DNA of 53,542 bases from Chitinophagaceae bacterium (GCA_016786745.1 JAEUVS010000149.1:1-53542); one strand, 5' to 3'; positions 1 through 9,367 are shown, numbered from the stretch's first letter. The notes: generated by a model not told the origin, from the sequence alone. Numbers and translations are program-made.

Positions 1-1
1 T

Positions 2-394
2 CCGGGTTTGGGTCATCCTTTGTTCATAGCGAAATGCGGCACGTGTCACAAGCTTTTTAATGAAGGAAGAACCATCGCACCTGATCTTACTGGATACGAT
101 CGTAAAAATGTTAAGGATTTACTGAATAATATTGCTGACCCATCTGCGTATATACGTGAGGGTTATGGTACCTGGCGCCTTACCACTACTGATGGAAGAA
201 CTGTAATCGGCACGTTACGCGCCCGTAGTGATAAGTCGGTGACAATACAGCCTTTTACCGGCGAGCCGGTTACAATGACCGCGAATCGCATAAAAAGCCT
301 GGAGGCCATGGAGACATCCATGATGCCGGAAAAACTTCTTGATGGGCTGAGTGATAAACAGTTAAAGGATTTGTTTAGTTATATAATGAAATAA
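2..394 (+). CDS. c-type cytochrome / haem-binding domain protein, C-terminal part (5' end outside window)
   Basis: The reading frame is already open at the left edge and no convincing start lies inside the window, so this is the tail of a longer protein. The visible part carries a single class I haem motif, KCGTCH, near the start, followed by APDLTGYDR and a small beta-rich segment ending at FSYIMK. This matches the C-terminal putative haem-binding domain (Verrucomicrobium/Pirellula type) that often follows a PQQ-like or HEAT domain in periplasmic dehydrogenases of Planctomycetes and Bacteroidota. The usual role is electron transfer in the periplasm; the substrate cannot be judged without the missing N-terminus. 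The TPR lipoprotein gene follows 29 bases later on the same strand. Confidence 0.8.
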   Translation, partial: PGLGHPLFIAKCGTCHKLFNEGRTIAPDLTGYDRKNVKDLLNNIADPSAYIREGYGTWRLTTTDGRTVIGTLRARSDKSVTIQPFTGEPVTMTANRIKSLEAMETSMMPEKLLDGLSDKQLKDLFSYIMK

Positions 395-423
395 CCGAAA
401 TTACGTGCTCAAACCACAGGGCT

Positions 424-1992
424 ATGAGAAAAGTTATCATCGCCTCGATTGTTGCTGTAGCTTCCTGCAACTCTCCTGAAAATAATGTTCCCGCTCCTGA
501 AGTAATCGAAGCCATCAATCTTAAAAAAGGTGAAGTTATCTGGTGTGGTCCTGCCATGGCCAACTTCGGATCAGTAAAGTTTAACGTCACCGCATCGCCG
601 GAAGTAAAGAAAGATTTTGACCAGGCTATTGCCATGCTTCATTCTTTCGAGTACGAGGAATCTGAAAAAGCATTCGCGGCTGTGATTGCCGAGGATCCTT
701 CCTTTACGCTTGCTTACTGGGGCGTTGCCATGAGTAATTTTCATCCTCTCTGGGAACCTCCAAAGCCGGATGATTTGAAAAAAGGATCAAAGGCCATAGA
801 AATTGCAAGAGCGATAAAAAATAAATCACCGCGTGAAGCCGATTACCTCGAAGCGATCGCCGCTTTTTATGATAACTGGCAAACAGTTGATCATAAAACA
901 AGATGCCTTAATTACGAAAGGAAGATGGAGGCTGTTTATAAGAAATATCCGAACGACAGCGAGGCGGCTGTTTTTTATGCGCTGGCATTGAACGCTACAG
1001 CGGAGCCGACCGACAAAACCCATGCGAACCAGATGAAGGCCGGTGAAATTTTAAATAAGCTGGCTAATGGTCAACCTGATCACCCGGGCATCATACATTA
1101 TATCATTCATAACTATGATAGTCCTGAGCTTGCAGAAAATGCGCTGACTGCCGCGAGGAAATATGCGTCAGTTGCTCCGGCTTCCGCTCATGCGCAACAC
1201 ATGCCATCGCATATTTTTGTCAGGCTTGGACTTTGGGACGAAGCTATTGCTTCCAACATCGCGTCGGTGAACTCTGCGAGATGTTATGCGGAGAAAGCGA
1301 CACTCAACGGTAATTTTGATGAAGAGCTTCATGGGCTTGATTATCTCATGTATGCTTACCTGCAAAAAGGGGACAATAAAAAAGCGGAAGAGTTGCTCAA
1401 ATATTTAAGGACCATTAAGCAGGTATCCGCGACCAACGCCAAGGTTGCTTATGCATATGCAGCTATGCCTTCCCGTTATGTGCTCGAAAATCGTAAATGG
1501 AAGGAAGCTGCCGTGTTACAATCGTATCCTGAAAATTTTACGTGGAAAAACTTCCCGTGGCAAAACGCCATTACGGTTTTCACACGGCTTCTCGGCAAAG
1601 CACATACCGGTGATATTAAAGGTGCAGAACAGGAACTCGACGAGTTAAAAAAGCTCCAGGCTGAATTGCTAAGCCAGAAAGATAAATACAAGGCTAACCA
1701 GGTGCAGGTGCAGATTCTTGCCGGCTCAGCCTGGATTGATCTCAAGAAAGGAGATAAATCGAAGGCAACTGAACAAATGCGGCAGGCCGCCGACCTTGAA
1801 GATGCAACGATGAAACATCCCGTTACGCCTGGAGAGGTACTGCCTGCGAGAGAGTTATTGGGCGACATGTATCTGGCCCTTAACCAGCGCGACGAAGCAA
1901 TTGAAGCTTACGCAAGCGACCTTAAAAATCACGCGAAAAGATTAAATGGACTAAAAGGCGCCAGCCTCGCCGAACATCTTAAATCTCATTAA
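424..1992 (+). CDS. TPR-repeat lipoprotein of unknown function
   Basis: A 522-residue protein with a lipoprotein-type signal (MRKVIIASIVAVASC, lipidated Cys at about residue 15). The rest is helical repeats: ALYWG-like and AYWGVAMSN segments near residue 100, a conserved patch around residues 225-275 (GIIHYIIHNYDSPELAENAL, then HAQHMPSHIF), and TPR-like helices to the end. This arrangement is a recurrent family of large TPR proteins in Bacteroidota and Acidobacteria; I know no assigned function. The histidine-rich HAQHMPSHIF stretch could bind a metal, which is inference. It follows the cytochrome gene closely and may be co-transcribed with it. The first ATG gives the signal peptide, so the start is well supported. 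Confidence 0.8.
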   Translation: MRKVIIASIVAVASCNSPENNVPAPEVIEAINLKKGEVIWCGPAMANFGSVKFNVTASPEVKKDFDQAIAMLHSFEYEESEKAFAAVIAEDPSFTLAYWGVAMSNFHPLWEPPKPDDLKKGSKAIEIARAIKNKSPREADYLEAIAAFYDNWQTVDHKTRCLNYERKMEAVYKKYPNDSEAAVFYALALNATAEPTDKTHANQMKAGEILNKLANGQPDHPGIIHYIIHNYDSPELAENALTAARKYASVAPASAHAQHMPSHIFVRLGLWDEAIASNIASVNSARCYAEKATLNGNFDEELHGLDYLMYAYLQKGDNKKAEELLKYLRTIKQVSATNAKVAYAYAAMPSRYVLENRKWKEAAVLQSYPENFTWKNFPWQNAITVFTRLLGKAHTGDIKGAEQELDELKKLQAELLSQKDKYKANQVQVQILAGSAWIDLKKGDKSKATEQMRQAADLEDATMKHPVTPGEVLPARELLGDMYLALNQRDEAIEAYASDLKNHAKRLNGLKGASLAEHLKSH

Positions 1993-2068
1993 CATTTAGT
2001 TATTAAACTTTTCTGACGCACAGGATTCTAACATTTGTGTCGTCTATTATTAACACAAAGAATGGTTA

Positions 2069-4870
2069 ATGAGAATCATTTTTACCCTTTTAATCCTTGC
2101 CGTTGTATCTACGTCCTATGGACAAACCATAACGGGTTCAGTCAGAGACCGGTCAGATCGTTCGCCGGTGGCTGGTTCAACAATTTTCCTTCAATCGAGA
2201 ACGGACTCAACAAACACTAAATTCCTGGTAACAGATAGCGTTGGCGCCTTCAGGATTAGCGTGTTCCCGGGCTTATATAAACTTCAAATTAGTGCTGTCG
2301 GATATATTTCGCTGGATACGCTGTTGGTGGCCGGCGAATCGGTTACCGACCTCGGCACTATTTCTCTTTTGAAAAACGAAGGCCTGCTGGGTGAAGTGGT
2401 GGTGAAAGGAACCCTTCCGCCTGTTAAACAGAAAGGCGATACGCTTGAATACAACTCATCGGCTTTTAAGGTGAATCCTGACGCGAACGCGGAAGATATG
2501 GTGAAGAAAATGCCCGGCATTACGATTGAGCAGGGTGTGGTAAAAGCACATGGTGAAAACGTAAGGAAGGTAACGGTTGATGGCCGCGACTTTTTCGGTG
2601 AGGACGCTACAGCAACTTTGAAAAATCTTCCCGCTGAAATTATAGATAAGATCCAGGTATTCGACAGGCTCAGCGAACAGGCGCAGTTGACAGGTTTCGA
2701 GGATGACAACACCGCGAAAGGCATCAACATCGTAACGAAAGCGAATATGCGGAATGGGCAATTTGGCCGCGTGTTCGCCGGATACGGTACAGATAACCGT
2801 TATTCTGCGGGAGGAAATGTGAGTTTTTTTAATGGCGACAGAAGAATATCGCTCGTTGGGATGACCAACAACATCAACGCTCAAAACTTCGCGACGGAAG
2901 ATTTACTCGGTGTAACGAGTTCCGGTGGCGGCGGGCAACGACGCGGCGGTGGAGGTGGCGGAAGAGGCCGCCAGGGTGGTGGTGGCGGAGGAGGTGGAAA
3001 CTTCCGTTCGTCCGGACAGGGAAATTTTTTGGTTGGACAACAATCCGGAATCAGTAAAACAAATTCTTTGGGGATTAACTTCTCCGACAAATGGGGTGAC
3101 AAGCTCGATGTGTCTGGTAGTTATTTTTTCAACAACAGTAATAACACTGCCAACGAAATTACCAATCGCCAGTACTTTCTCGAGAACGATTCGACACAGT
3201 TGTATAATGAAAACCAATTATCATCTTCCTCTAACTACAATCACCGTGTGAATATGCGGTTGCAGTATAAAATTGATTCTTCAAATACACTTATAATTAC
3301 TCCGAACATCAGCTTTCAGAAAAATAATTCCATCAACCACGTTATCGGCGTTAACTCGGCCCTGAAAGGAATTATCAGCGAAACTGAGAACCTGAATACG
3401 TCGAACAATTCAGGATTTAATATCAACAATAATATTCTGTACCGGCATGCTTTTGCCAAAAGGGGTCGCAGTCTTTCCCTTAATCTCGGAACGTCGGTAA
3501 ACCGCCGTTCCGGTGAAAGTTTTATCAATGCGTTTAATACGAGCGATAATATCGAGGATTCGCTTCAGCAGTTCACCGACAGGCTCACCAACGGTTACCA
3601 GCTGAATGCTAACATATCTTATACTGAGCCCGTCGGAAAAACAGGGATGTTGCAATTTAGTTACCGGCCGTCGTATAGTGTGAATCATGCCGACCAGGGA
3701 ACATTTCAATATGACGGCTTTGCCGGCAAGTATAACGTGTTTGATACAAGTCTTTCAAACAAATTCGACAATGAATATATTACACAGAATGGTGGTGTCA
3801 ATTACCGCATAAATAACAAGAAGAATTCGTTTTCTGTCGGGCTTTCTTATCAGCGGGCCGATCTGTCGAGTGAGCAGGAATTTCCTGTAAAAACGACAAC
3901 CGAAAGAAGTTTTTCCAATCTTCTCCCGACGGCAATGTGGAACAGTAAACTATCGGCGAAGAGCAGTATAAGGATTTCTTATCGTTCAAATACATCGGCG
4001 CCTTCGATCAACCAGTTACAGAATGTGATCAACAATAACAATCCACTGATTCTTTCAACGGGTAATCCTAACCTCGACCAACAATATTCGCATAATATCA
4101 TCGCAAGGTATACGTACACAAATACAGCGAAGGGTTTAAGCTTTTTTGGCAATATGTTTTTCCAGAAAACGAACGATTATATTGGCAACGCAACATTTCT
4201 TGCAGCGTCCGACTCTGTGCTGTCGAACTCCGTTGTGCTTTATAAAGGTTCACAGCTCGTGAAACCTGTAAACCTCGATGGATACTGGAATCTTCGTTCG
4301 TTTTTAACGTTGGGCATGCCGTTGAAGTTCATCAGGTCGAACCTCAACTTCAATGCTGGTTACAGTTATTCTAACATCCCCGGGATCGTAAACGGTGTTT
4401 CCAATGTATCGGCGGCGCAAACCTACAATACGGGCGCGGTGTTGGCAAGTAATATCAGCGAAAACGTGGATTTTACTTTATCGTATTCCGCGAATTTCAA
4501 CAGGGTTCGCAATTCTATTCAGCCTTCACTTAATAACAATTACTTTACACAGAATGCGGGTGTGCAGATGAACCTGATTTCAAATAATGGCTGGGTGTTC
4601 CAGAACGACCTGAATAATCAGTCGTACCGCGGATTAACCGATGGATTTAACCAGAACTTCTGGCTCTGGAACATGGGTGTTGGCAAGAAGTTTCTTAAAA
4701 ATAACAATGGTGAGCTGCGTCTTACCGTGTTTGATCTCCTGAAACAAAACCGCAGCATTGCAAGGAACGTCGAAGAAATTTATGTGGAAGATGTGCAAAC
4801 CCAGGTACTGAAACAGTACTTCATGCTTACCTTCTCTTACAGGCTGCGCAATTTTGGCAGCCGGAAATAA
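2069..4870 (+). CDS. TonB-dependent receptor-like outer-membrane beta-barrel protein
   Basis: 933 residues with a Sec signal (MRIIFTLLILAVVSTSYGQ). Residues about 20-105 form a carboxypeptidase-regulatory-like beta-sandwich (ITGSVRDRSDRSPVAGSTI). A plug-like region follows to about residue 220 (GEVVVKGTLPPVKQKGDTLE, VTVDGRDFFGEDATATL), then a long barrel rich in Asn and Ser ending in TFSYRLRNFG. This order matches the outer-membrane beta-barrel family PF14905 of Bacteroidota, related to TonB receptors but usually lacking a typical TonB box. The substrate is unknown. Around residues 285-312 it has an unusual Gly/Arg-rich insert (see findings). The next gene starts 25 bases after its stop, so it probably heads an operon to 7052. 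Confidence 0.85.
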   Translation: MRIIFTLLILAVVSTSYGQTITGSVRDRSDRSPVAGSTIFLQSRTDSTNTKFLVTDSVGAFRISVFPGLYKLQISAVGYISLDTLLVAGESVTDLGTISLLKNEGLLGEVVVKGTLPPVKQKGDTLEYNSSAFKVNPDANAEDMVKKMPGITIEQGVVKAHGENVRKVTVDGRDFFGEDATATLKNLPAEIIDKIQVFDRLSEQAQLTGFEDDNTAKGINIVTKANMRNGQFGRVFAGYGTDNRYSAGGNVSFFNGDRRISLVGMTNNINAQNFATEDLLGVTSSGGGGQRRGGGGGGRGRQGGGGGGGGNFRSSGQGNFLVGQQSGISKTNSLGINFSDKWGDKLDVSGSYFFNNSNNTANEITNRQYFLENDSTQLYNENQLSSSSNYNHRVNMRLQYKIDSSNTLIITPNISFQKNNSINHVIGVNSALKGIISETENLNTSNNSGFNINNNILYRHAFAKRGRSLSLNLGTSVNRRSGESFINAFNTSDNIEDSLQQFTDRLTNGYQLNANISYTEPVGKTGMLQFSYRPSYSVNHADQGTFQYDGFAGKYNVFDTSLSNKFDNEYITQNGGVNYRINNKKNSFSVGLSYQRADLSSEQEFPVKTTTERSFSNLLPTAMWNSKLSAKSSIRISYRSNTSAPSINQLQNVINNNNPLILSTGNPNLDQQYSHNIIARYTYTNTAKGLSFFGNMFFQKTNDYIGNATFLAASDSVLSNSVVLYKGSQLVKPVNLDGYWNLRSFLTLGMPLKFIRSNLNFNAGYSYSNIPGIVNGVSNVSAAQTYNTGAVLASNISENVDFTLSYSANFNRVRNSIQPSLNNNYFTQNAGVQMNLISNNGWVFQNDLNNQSYRGLTDGFNQNFWLWNMGVGKKFLKNNNGELRLTVFDLLKQNRSIARNVEEIYVEDVQTQVLKQYFMLTFSYRLRNFGSRK

Positions 4871-4895
4871 GTACCTTTCGGGCAAATTTTCCAAA

Positions 4896-5744
4896 ATGAA
4901 ATTTCTTTATTTGTCAGTGGTTGCCGCTGGCATCATTTTTTCGGCCTGCAACAGCGGACCGGAAGATGGAGAAACCGCAGCTGATTCTACTGCTGTAAAA
5001 ATGGATTCCGCAATGGCCATATCTGTAAAAACCGATAGTGTAAATGTCGCTGCCGACACTACCACCATGAAATGTTTCATTGCCTACGATGAAAATAAAT
5101 CGGGGTCGCGACCCATCGTATTAATAGTACCGGAATGGTGGGGAGTAACCGACTTCACTAAATCGAAGGCGAAACAAATTGCCGAACTGGGTTATTTTGC
5201 TGTGGTGGTAGATATTTATGGCAATGGTAAAATTGCCGACGACCCGAAAACTGCGGGCAGCGCAGCGGGACCATTTTACACAAATAAGAAACTGGCTACC
5301 GGCAGAATACAGGCGGCTCTTGATAAAGCAAAAACTTATACGCAGGCCGACAGTTCGAAGACCGCCGCGATCGGTTTTTGTTTTGGAGGAACGATGGTGC
5401 TGAATGCCGCGACACTCGGAACCGACTTCGACGGCGTGGTAAGTTTTCATGGTGGATTACAGGGAGTAACACCTTCGAAGGATGTAAAAGCGAAGATACT
5501 TGTTTGTCATGGCGCTGCTGATCCGTTTGTGCCTGCGAAGGATGTAGAAGCCTTCAGGAAACAGTTCGATGCCGCGAAGGTTCCTTATACTTTCAGGGAA
5601 TACCCCGGTGCGGTTCATGCGTTTACCAATCCCGGCGCCGATGAATACGGCAAGAAATTCAATATACCTGTGGCTTACAATGCCGATGCCGACAGGAATT
5701 CATGGAACGATATGAAAAATTTCTTTGCCGGGATTTGGCCTTAG
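4896..5744 (+). CDS. dienelactone hydrolase family lipoprotein
   Basis: An alpha/beta hydrolase of 282 residues, starting at the ATG that gives a lipoprotein signal (MKFLYLSVVAAGIIFSAC); the frame is open further upstream but that part overlaps the previous gene's end and lacks a signal. Catalytic features of the dienelactone hydrolase family are visible: PEWWG near the N-terminus, the cysteine nucleophile in GFCFGG, Asp in GAADPFVP and His in GAVHAFTNP. The family hydrolyses lactones and small esters; here the enzyme should sit on the periplasmic side of a membrane. The exact substrate is unknown. Neighbours on the same strand are 25 bases before and 1 base after, consistent with an operon. 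Confidence 0.87.
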   Translation: MKFLYLSVVAAGIIFSACNSGPEDGETAADSTAVKMDSAMAISVKTDSVNVAADTTTMKCFIAYDENKSGSRPIVLIVPEWWGVTDFTKSKAKQIAELGYFAVVVDIYGNGKIADDPKTAGSAAGPFYTNKKLATGRIQAALDKAKTYTQADSSKTAAIGFCFGGTMVLNAATLGTDFDGVVSFHGGLQGVTPSKDVKAKILVCHGAADPFVPAKDVEAFRKQFDAAKVPYTFREYPGAVHAFTNPGADEYGKKFNIPVAYNADADRNSWNDMKNFFAGIWP

Positions 5745-5745
5745 T

Positions 5746-6210
5746 ATGACTTCAATTAAAAGAACGGATTCTGCAGACGCCGACTTCCAGTCGCTTGTTA
5801 AACTGCTCGACGAAGAATTAAGAATTCGTGATGGCTCTGAGAACGCATTCTATGCGCAATTCAACAAGATTGACATGTTAAAGAATGCTGTTGTGTTGTA
5901 CATGTATGGAAAGCCTGTAGCTTGCGGAGCCTTCAAACCGTTCGGGAAAGGTGCCGTTGAAATTAAAAGGATGTATGTTCTTCCTGAATACCGTGGAAGA
6001 AATATTGCCGGACAAATTTTAAGAGAACTTGAAGATTGGGCAGGCGAATTGCAATATTCCGGGTGTGTGCTTGAAACGGGCAAGCGTCAGCCTGAGGCAA
6101 TAAGATTGTATGAAAAATCAGGTTATGAAAGAATCCCGAATTATGGACAGTATGCGAATGTTGAAAATAGTGTCTGCATGTCGAAAAATTTAAATAACGA
6201 AATAAGATGA
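5746..6210 (+). CDS. GNAT family N-acetyltransferase
   Basis: 154 residues from the ATG one base after the previous stop. The acetyl-CoA-binding core is clear: VEIKRMYVLPEYRGRNIAG (beta4 plus the R/Q-x-x-G-x-A loop as RGRNIA), then LETGKRQPEAIRLYEKSGY, the typical C-terminal GNAT signature. It should transfer an acetyl group from acetyl-CoA to an unknown amine. The stop overlaps the next gene's start by four bases (ATGA), so translation of the two is probably coupled. There is no signal peptide, so it is cytoplasmic. Confidence 0.9.
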   Translation: MTSIKRTDSADADFQSLVKLLDEELRIRDGSENAFYAQFNKIDMLKNAVVLYMYGKPVACGAFKPFGKGAVEIKRMYVLPEYRGRNIAGQILRELEDWAGELQYSGCVLETGKRQPEAIRLYEKSGYERIPNYGQYANVENSVCMSKNLNNEIR

Positions 6211-7052
6211 TAGCATTTTTAGGTACGGGTTTACTTGGCGCTAATTTTACGAAGGCGCTGTTAAGGAGAGGAGAGAAGGTAAACGTTTGGAACCGTTCGC
6301 CGGAAAAGGCAAAGGCTCTCGAAGCAGATGGAGCAAAAGCTTTCAGCGATCTTGCTGAAGCAGTGAAAGGTGCACAGCGTGTTCACCTGACTCTTTCAGA
6401 TGATAAATCTGTCGATGAAGTGTTGAAGGCCGCATCTGCCGGATTTAGTAAGGGAGCTGTGATTGTTGACCATACGACTACTTCTGCTCCCGGCGCTGCC
6501 AAACGCGCTGAACAGTGGAAGAAGGAGGGTGTTCACTATATTCATGCGCCTGTGTTCATGGGTCCGCCGAATGCGCTTGAAGGCAGCGGCACCATGATGG
6601 TTTCCGGCGACCAGCAGGTGATCAAATCCATCGAGCCGGAATTGTCGAAGATGACCGGCAAGCTGTTGAATTTCGGCGACGATCCTTCAAAGGCTGCCGC
6701 GATCAAATTGTTAGGCAATCTTTTTCATATCAGCCTGCTCGGCGGAATCACTGATATGATCAATCTCGCCGGGGCGTTGAATGTGCCTGCTACTGACCTG
6801 GGTGCGTTGTTTGAAATTCTTAACCCTGGTGGTGTTGCGCAGGCTCGTGTAAAGAAAATCACCAGCAATACCTTCGACAAGGCTTCCTGGGAATTGGCTA
6901 TGGCCAGGAAGGATGCGCGGCTGATGATGGAACAGGCTGCTGCTGCTGACAAAGAGCTCCTCGTGATACCATCTGTTGCAAAGAAGATGGATCGCTGGCT
7001 GGATAAGGGTCATGCCAAGGATGATTGGACGATTTTGTCGCAGGAGGCTTGA
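6207..7052 (+). CDS. NAD(P)-dependent oxidoreductase (3-hydroxyisobutyrate / 6-phosphogluconate dehydrogenase superfamily)
   Basis: 281 residues, close to the usual 290 for beta-hydroxyacid dehydrogenases. It begins with the Rossmann motif FLGTGLLG and VWNRSPEKA, where Arg after Asn suggests NADP preference (inference). The conserved catalytic Lys/Asn pair is visible in AAIKLLGN, and GVHYIHAPVFMGPPNA corresponds to the substrate-binding loop (usually APVSGG, here altered). Known relatives reduce or oxidise short beta-hydroxyacids such as glyoxylate, succinic semialdehyde or hydroxyisobutyrate. It overlaps the GNAT gene by four bases and probably ends the operon; a convergent gene ends 27 bases downstream. 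Confidence 0.87.
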   Translation: MIAFLGTGLLGANFTKALLRRGEKVNVWNRSPEKAKALEADGAKAFSDLAEAVKGAQRVHLTLSDDKSVDEVLKAASAGFSKGAVIVDHTTTSAPGAAKRAEQWKKEGVHYIHAPVFMGPPNALEGSGTMMVSGDQQVIKSIEPELSKMTGKLLNFGDDPSKAAAIKLLGNLFHISLLGGITDMINLAGALNVPATDLGALFEILNPGGVAQARVKKITSNTFDKASWELAMARKDARLMMEQAAAADKELLVIPSVAKKMDRWLDKGHAKDDWTILSQEA

Positions 7053-7079
7053 GGCGTGAAGCGTGAAGCGTGAGGCCGA
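7053..7079. repeat. short direct repeats between convergent genes
   Basis: Directly after the dehydrogenase stop, the unit GCGTGAA is repeated (gcgtgaa-gcgtgaa-gcgtgag) and flanked by ggc and gcc. The 27-base stretch separates two convergent genes. It may be a small slippage repeat; no stable terminator with a T-run is visible. Confidence 0.5.
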
Positions 7080-8045
7080 CTAGTTTAACTTCACCACTTC
7101 AAAATTCGTCACGTCTACATTTCGTAGTTCCTGCAGGTCATCGTTGTCCCATCTGTCGTCGGGGGCGCCGCTGATATACATGTTGCTCCCAATGTCAGCC
7201 AGGATGATTCCATATTTTTTCATTGCCTGCAGAATTACCTGGTTGTTTGCAGAAAATCCTGAGATGTCAAAATCTGCTTTCAACCGGAGTTTCGCTCCGA
7301 ATGGCAGCGAGTATGTGCCTCCTGTGCTATTTACTTTATGAGACGCCGGAAAAATATAACCAGGTTTTACGAGTGATTTGTTCAATGTGAATCGAATTGC
7401 GTGGTCTATTTCTCCTTTCAACACTTCTTCATAGCGTACAAGTCCTGCAAAAATCGGTAGGCCCGCGGCATCGGCCGATGTCCACCCTTCTGTGCGGTAT
7501 TCATTCGCTTTCAGGTTGAATATCGCGCCAGATGACGCTTCCCAATGATTGCCACTCACACTTGCATTGTACAGCTCGTACAAAATACCATTCTCCTGGT
7601 CAACTGCAATCACATGTGAATCGCCTTCGCCATCACCTTCTATTGGTGCGTCAAGCGGAATTGCATAAGGTCCCTGGTCGCTTTCATCACCATAATTATC
7701 ATCGTAATCGTTTCCGCGGAACACAACATCAATTTTGTCTTGGTCACCGCACACGGCTACATATGGAATTCCTATCGGTGCCCCTTCCCAAAGTCCGCTA
7801 CCAAAATCTGCTTTCAGTGAAGCGTTGCCTATGCCGGCAATAACCTGATCGTTGTAAGGATCTATTTCGGCTGAGCTTACGTCAGCGTTCCAGGCATTGT
7901 CGGCCGGAAAAATCATAGTGTTCTCCAGGCTTGCCGCTGAAGCATTACATGTATTATCCCTGTCTTTTGGCTGTTGTGAGCTCTTTTTACACGCAGCGAA
8001 AAAATATACCGTGAAACACGCGAATACGATGATTGATTTACTCAT
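7080..8045 (-). CDS. conserved lipoprotein of unknown function
   Basis: 321 residues with a lipoprotein signal (MSKSIIVFACFTVYFFAAC). The mature protein begins with FPADNAWNADVSS and contains DESDQGPYAIPLDAPIEG, HVIAVDQENGILYELYNA, RTEGWTSADAAGLPIFAGL and, near the end, KYGIILADIGSNMYISGAPD. I recognise this set of motifs as a family scattered over Bacteroidota, Acidobacteria and Actinobacteria, but I know no assigned activity. The many aromatic, Asp and Asn positions in conserved loops suggest a beta-rich sugar-binding or hydrolase-like fold; that is inference only. It is convergent with the dehydrogenase gene. Confidence 0.8.
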   Translation of the reverse strand: MSKSIIVFACFTVYFFAACKKSSQQPKDRDNTCNASAASLENTMIFPADNAWNADVSSAEIDPYNDQVIAGIGNASLKADFGSGLWEGAPIGIPYVAVCGDQDKIDVVFRGNDYDDNYGDESDQGPYAIPLDAPIEGDGEGDSHVIAVDQENGILYELYNASVSGNHWEASSGAIFNLKANEYRTEGWTSADAAGLPIFAGLVRYEEVLKGEIDHAIRFTLNKSLVKPGYIFPASHKVNSTGGTYSLPFGAKLRLKADFDISGFSANNQVILQAMKKYGIILADIGSNMYISGAPDDRWDNDDLQELRNVDVTNFEVVKLN

Positions 8046-8109
8046 AAGGATGGATTTCGATACACATAAGATATATAGAAATTCCCTTATTTCATACTAC
8101 ATGCCTTTT

Positions 8110-9309
8110 CTATTCAAACTCACCCCTGTAGAGCGGCATTTTATCCAGCTCCGACGATAAAAATCCTTCTATCGGCGCAATTCCTTTCGTATGTGTTTCA
8201 TTCCTCAATTTAACCGCATCTTCATCGAGCTCCTTAATATTTATCCTTTTCGATCTTCTCTCCGTAGGCGGATTTAGTTTTTCTGCTTTTTCAAACTCGA
8301 TTACTTTCCCGAGAATGTCGGCAGGCAGATCACTTTCACTCCTGTAGGCCAGCTCCATAAATTGCTTAATAAAGAAGGTATCTATCTGAATGCGACGCTT
8401 TGTTAGATGCGCAAACTTGCCAAGCACCCTGCATATGTTTTCCCGTTCTTCCGGACTCAGCTGATCGACAAATTCATATTCCTCCAGCTTCTGCAACGAA
8501 AGTATCACCGGCTCAAGTGTATCGAGCGACACAACATATACTTTGTAATCGGCAAGATTAAACACGAATTGTTTAATTCTGGTCAGCGTATTCGTTGGTA
8601 CAACAAGAAATATCTCGTTTCGCGCGCCTTCTTCGCGACAATACTTCTTTGCTTTTTCTGCCTGATCTTTTATGTACGAAGGAAAGTTGGTGAGATCGTC
8701 GCCAGCCGGGCTCTTCGCATCGAACACCACATATTCATCGCATATTTTCAATGTATTGTCCGGATCCCCTTTGAACGGCACTTTCTCAACATACTCGATG
8801 GCATGTTTTGAACATATTGTTTTAATGGCGCTGCGTACATTGTCCTGGTGATTGAGCCAGGTTTCCTTCATCCTGATCAGCCTGTCGTGTTCCATCCTTG
8901 CCTTTTCATCCGATTCTTTCTTTCTGTCATCCAGCAAGTCCCGCTGGAGCCTGGTTAGCGTAGCCATCGCGTTGGAATGCTCCGTCCGACGGAACTGATC
9001 GTCCTTTTTCAGGCTGATAAGTTCATCCCTGTATTTTATCAAATCCTCATTAGCGTGTTTGAGGTGCTGCGAAAGCTCAGACCTGTCACGCTCGAGAACT
9101 ATCAACCTTTCGTTTTGGGCGGCCAGCAGAGAATCGGATTTTAAACATTTTTCCCGGTAAGAGTCGAAACCCAGCGACAGTCTTTGCAGGTCAGCCATTA
9201 CAGTATACAACTGCCCGGTAATACTTCTCCAATTGAAAATCCGGTTCCACAGCGATATTGAGCGGATCTGATCAAGAAATTTTCTCAGGTTATCGGTGTA
9301 AGCTTCCAT
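8110..9309 (-). CDS. RmuC-like coiled-coil protein with a PD-(D/E)xK nuclease-like core
   Basis: 399 residues. Residues about 55-160 are a long charged coiled coil, followed by a globular part in which YVVFDAKSP (Asp197, Lys199) resembles the DxK strand of restriction-endonuclease-like folds and of RmuC, where the equivalent is IDAKFP. The segment SYIKDQAEKAKKYC and the later EIFLVVPT also fit the RmuC layout. Unlike E. coli RmuC there is no N-terminal membrane helix. RmuC limits inversion-type recombination and helps defence against some phages; a similar DNA-processing role here is inference. The gene stands apart from its neighbours by about 60 bases on each side. Confidence 0.6.
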   Translation of the reverse strand: MEAYTDNLRKFLDQIRSISLWNRIFNWRSITGQLYTVMADLQRLSLGFDSYREKCLKSDSLLAAQNERLIVLERDRSELSQHLKHANEDLIKYRDELISLKKDDQFRRTEHSNAMATLTRLQRDLLDDRKKESDEKARMEHDRLIRMKETWLNHQDNVRSAIKTICSKHAIEYVEKVPFKGDPDNTLKICDEYVVFDAKSPAGDDLTNFPSYIKDQAEKAKKYCREEGARNEIFLVVPTNTLTRIKQFVFNLADYKVYVVSLDTLEPVILSLQKLEEYEFVDQLSPEERENICRVLGKFAHLTKRRIQIDTFFIKQFMELAYRSESDLPADILGKVIEFEKAEKLNPPTERRSKRINIKELDEDAVKLRNETHTKGIAPIEGFLSSELDKMPLYRGEFE

Positions 9310-9367
9310 GTGGCAATATTTTTAGCAAAGTACGGAAAAAGCTAAATAATTTGGCAAGAAGTTTTCC

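Noticed and set aside
2881..3102. Proline-rich minus-strand open frame
   Set aside because: It is the complement of the Gly-rich stretch in the TonB receptor-like gene; the coding strand is clear.
8407..8811. 134-codon plus-strand frame inside the RmuC-like gene
   Set aside because: Antisense shadow; the minus-strand frame carries the recognisable coiled coil and FDAKSP motif.
9326..9332. CAAAGTA (TACTTTG on the minus strand) before the RmuC-like gene as a -7 promoter box
   Set aside because: One base short of the TAnnTTTG consensus and no -33 partner, so not listed as a feature.
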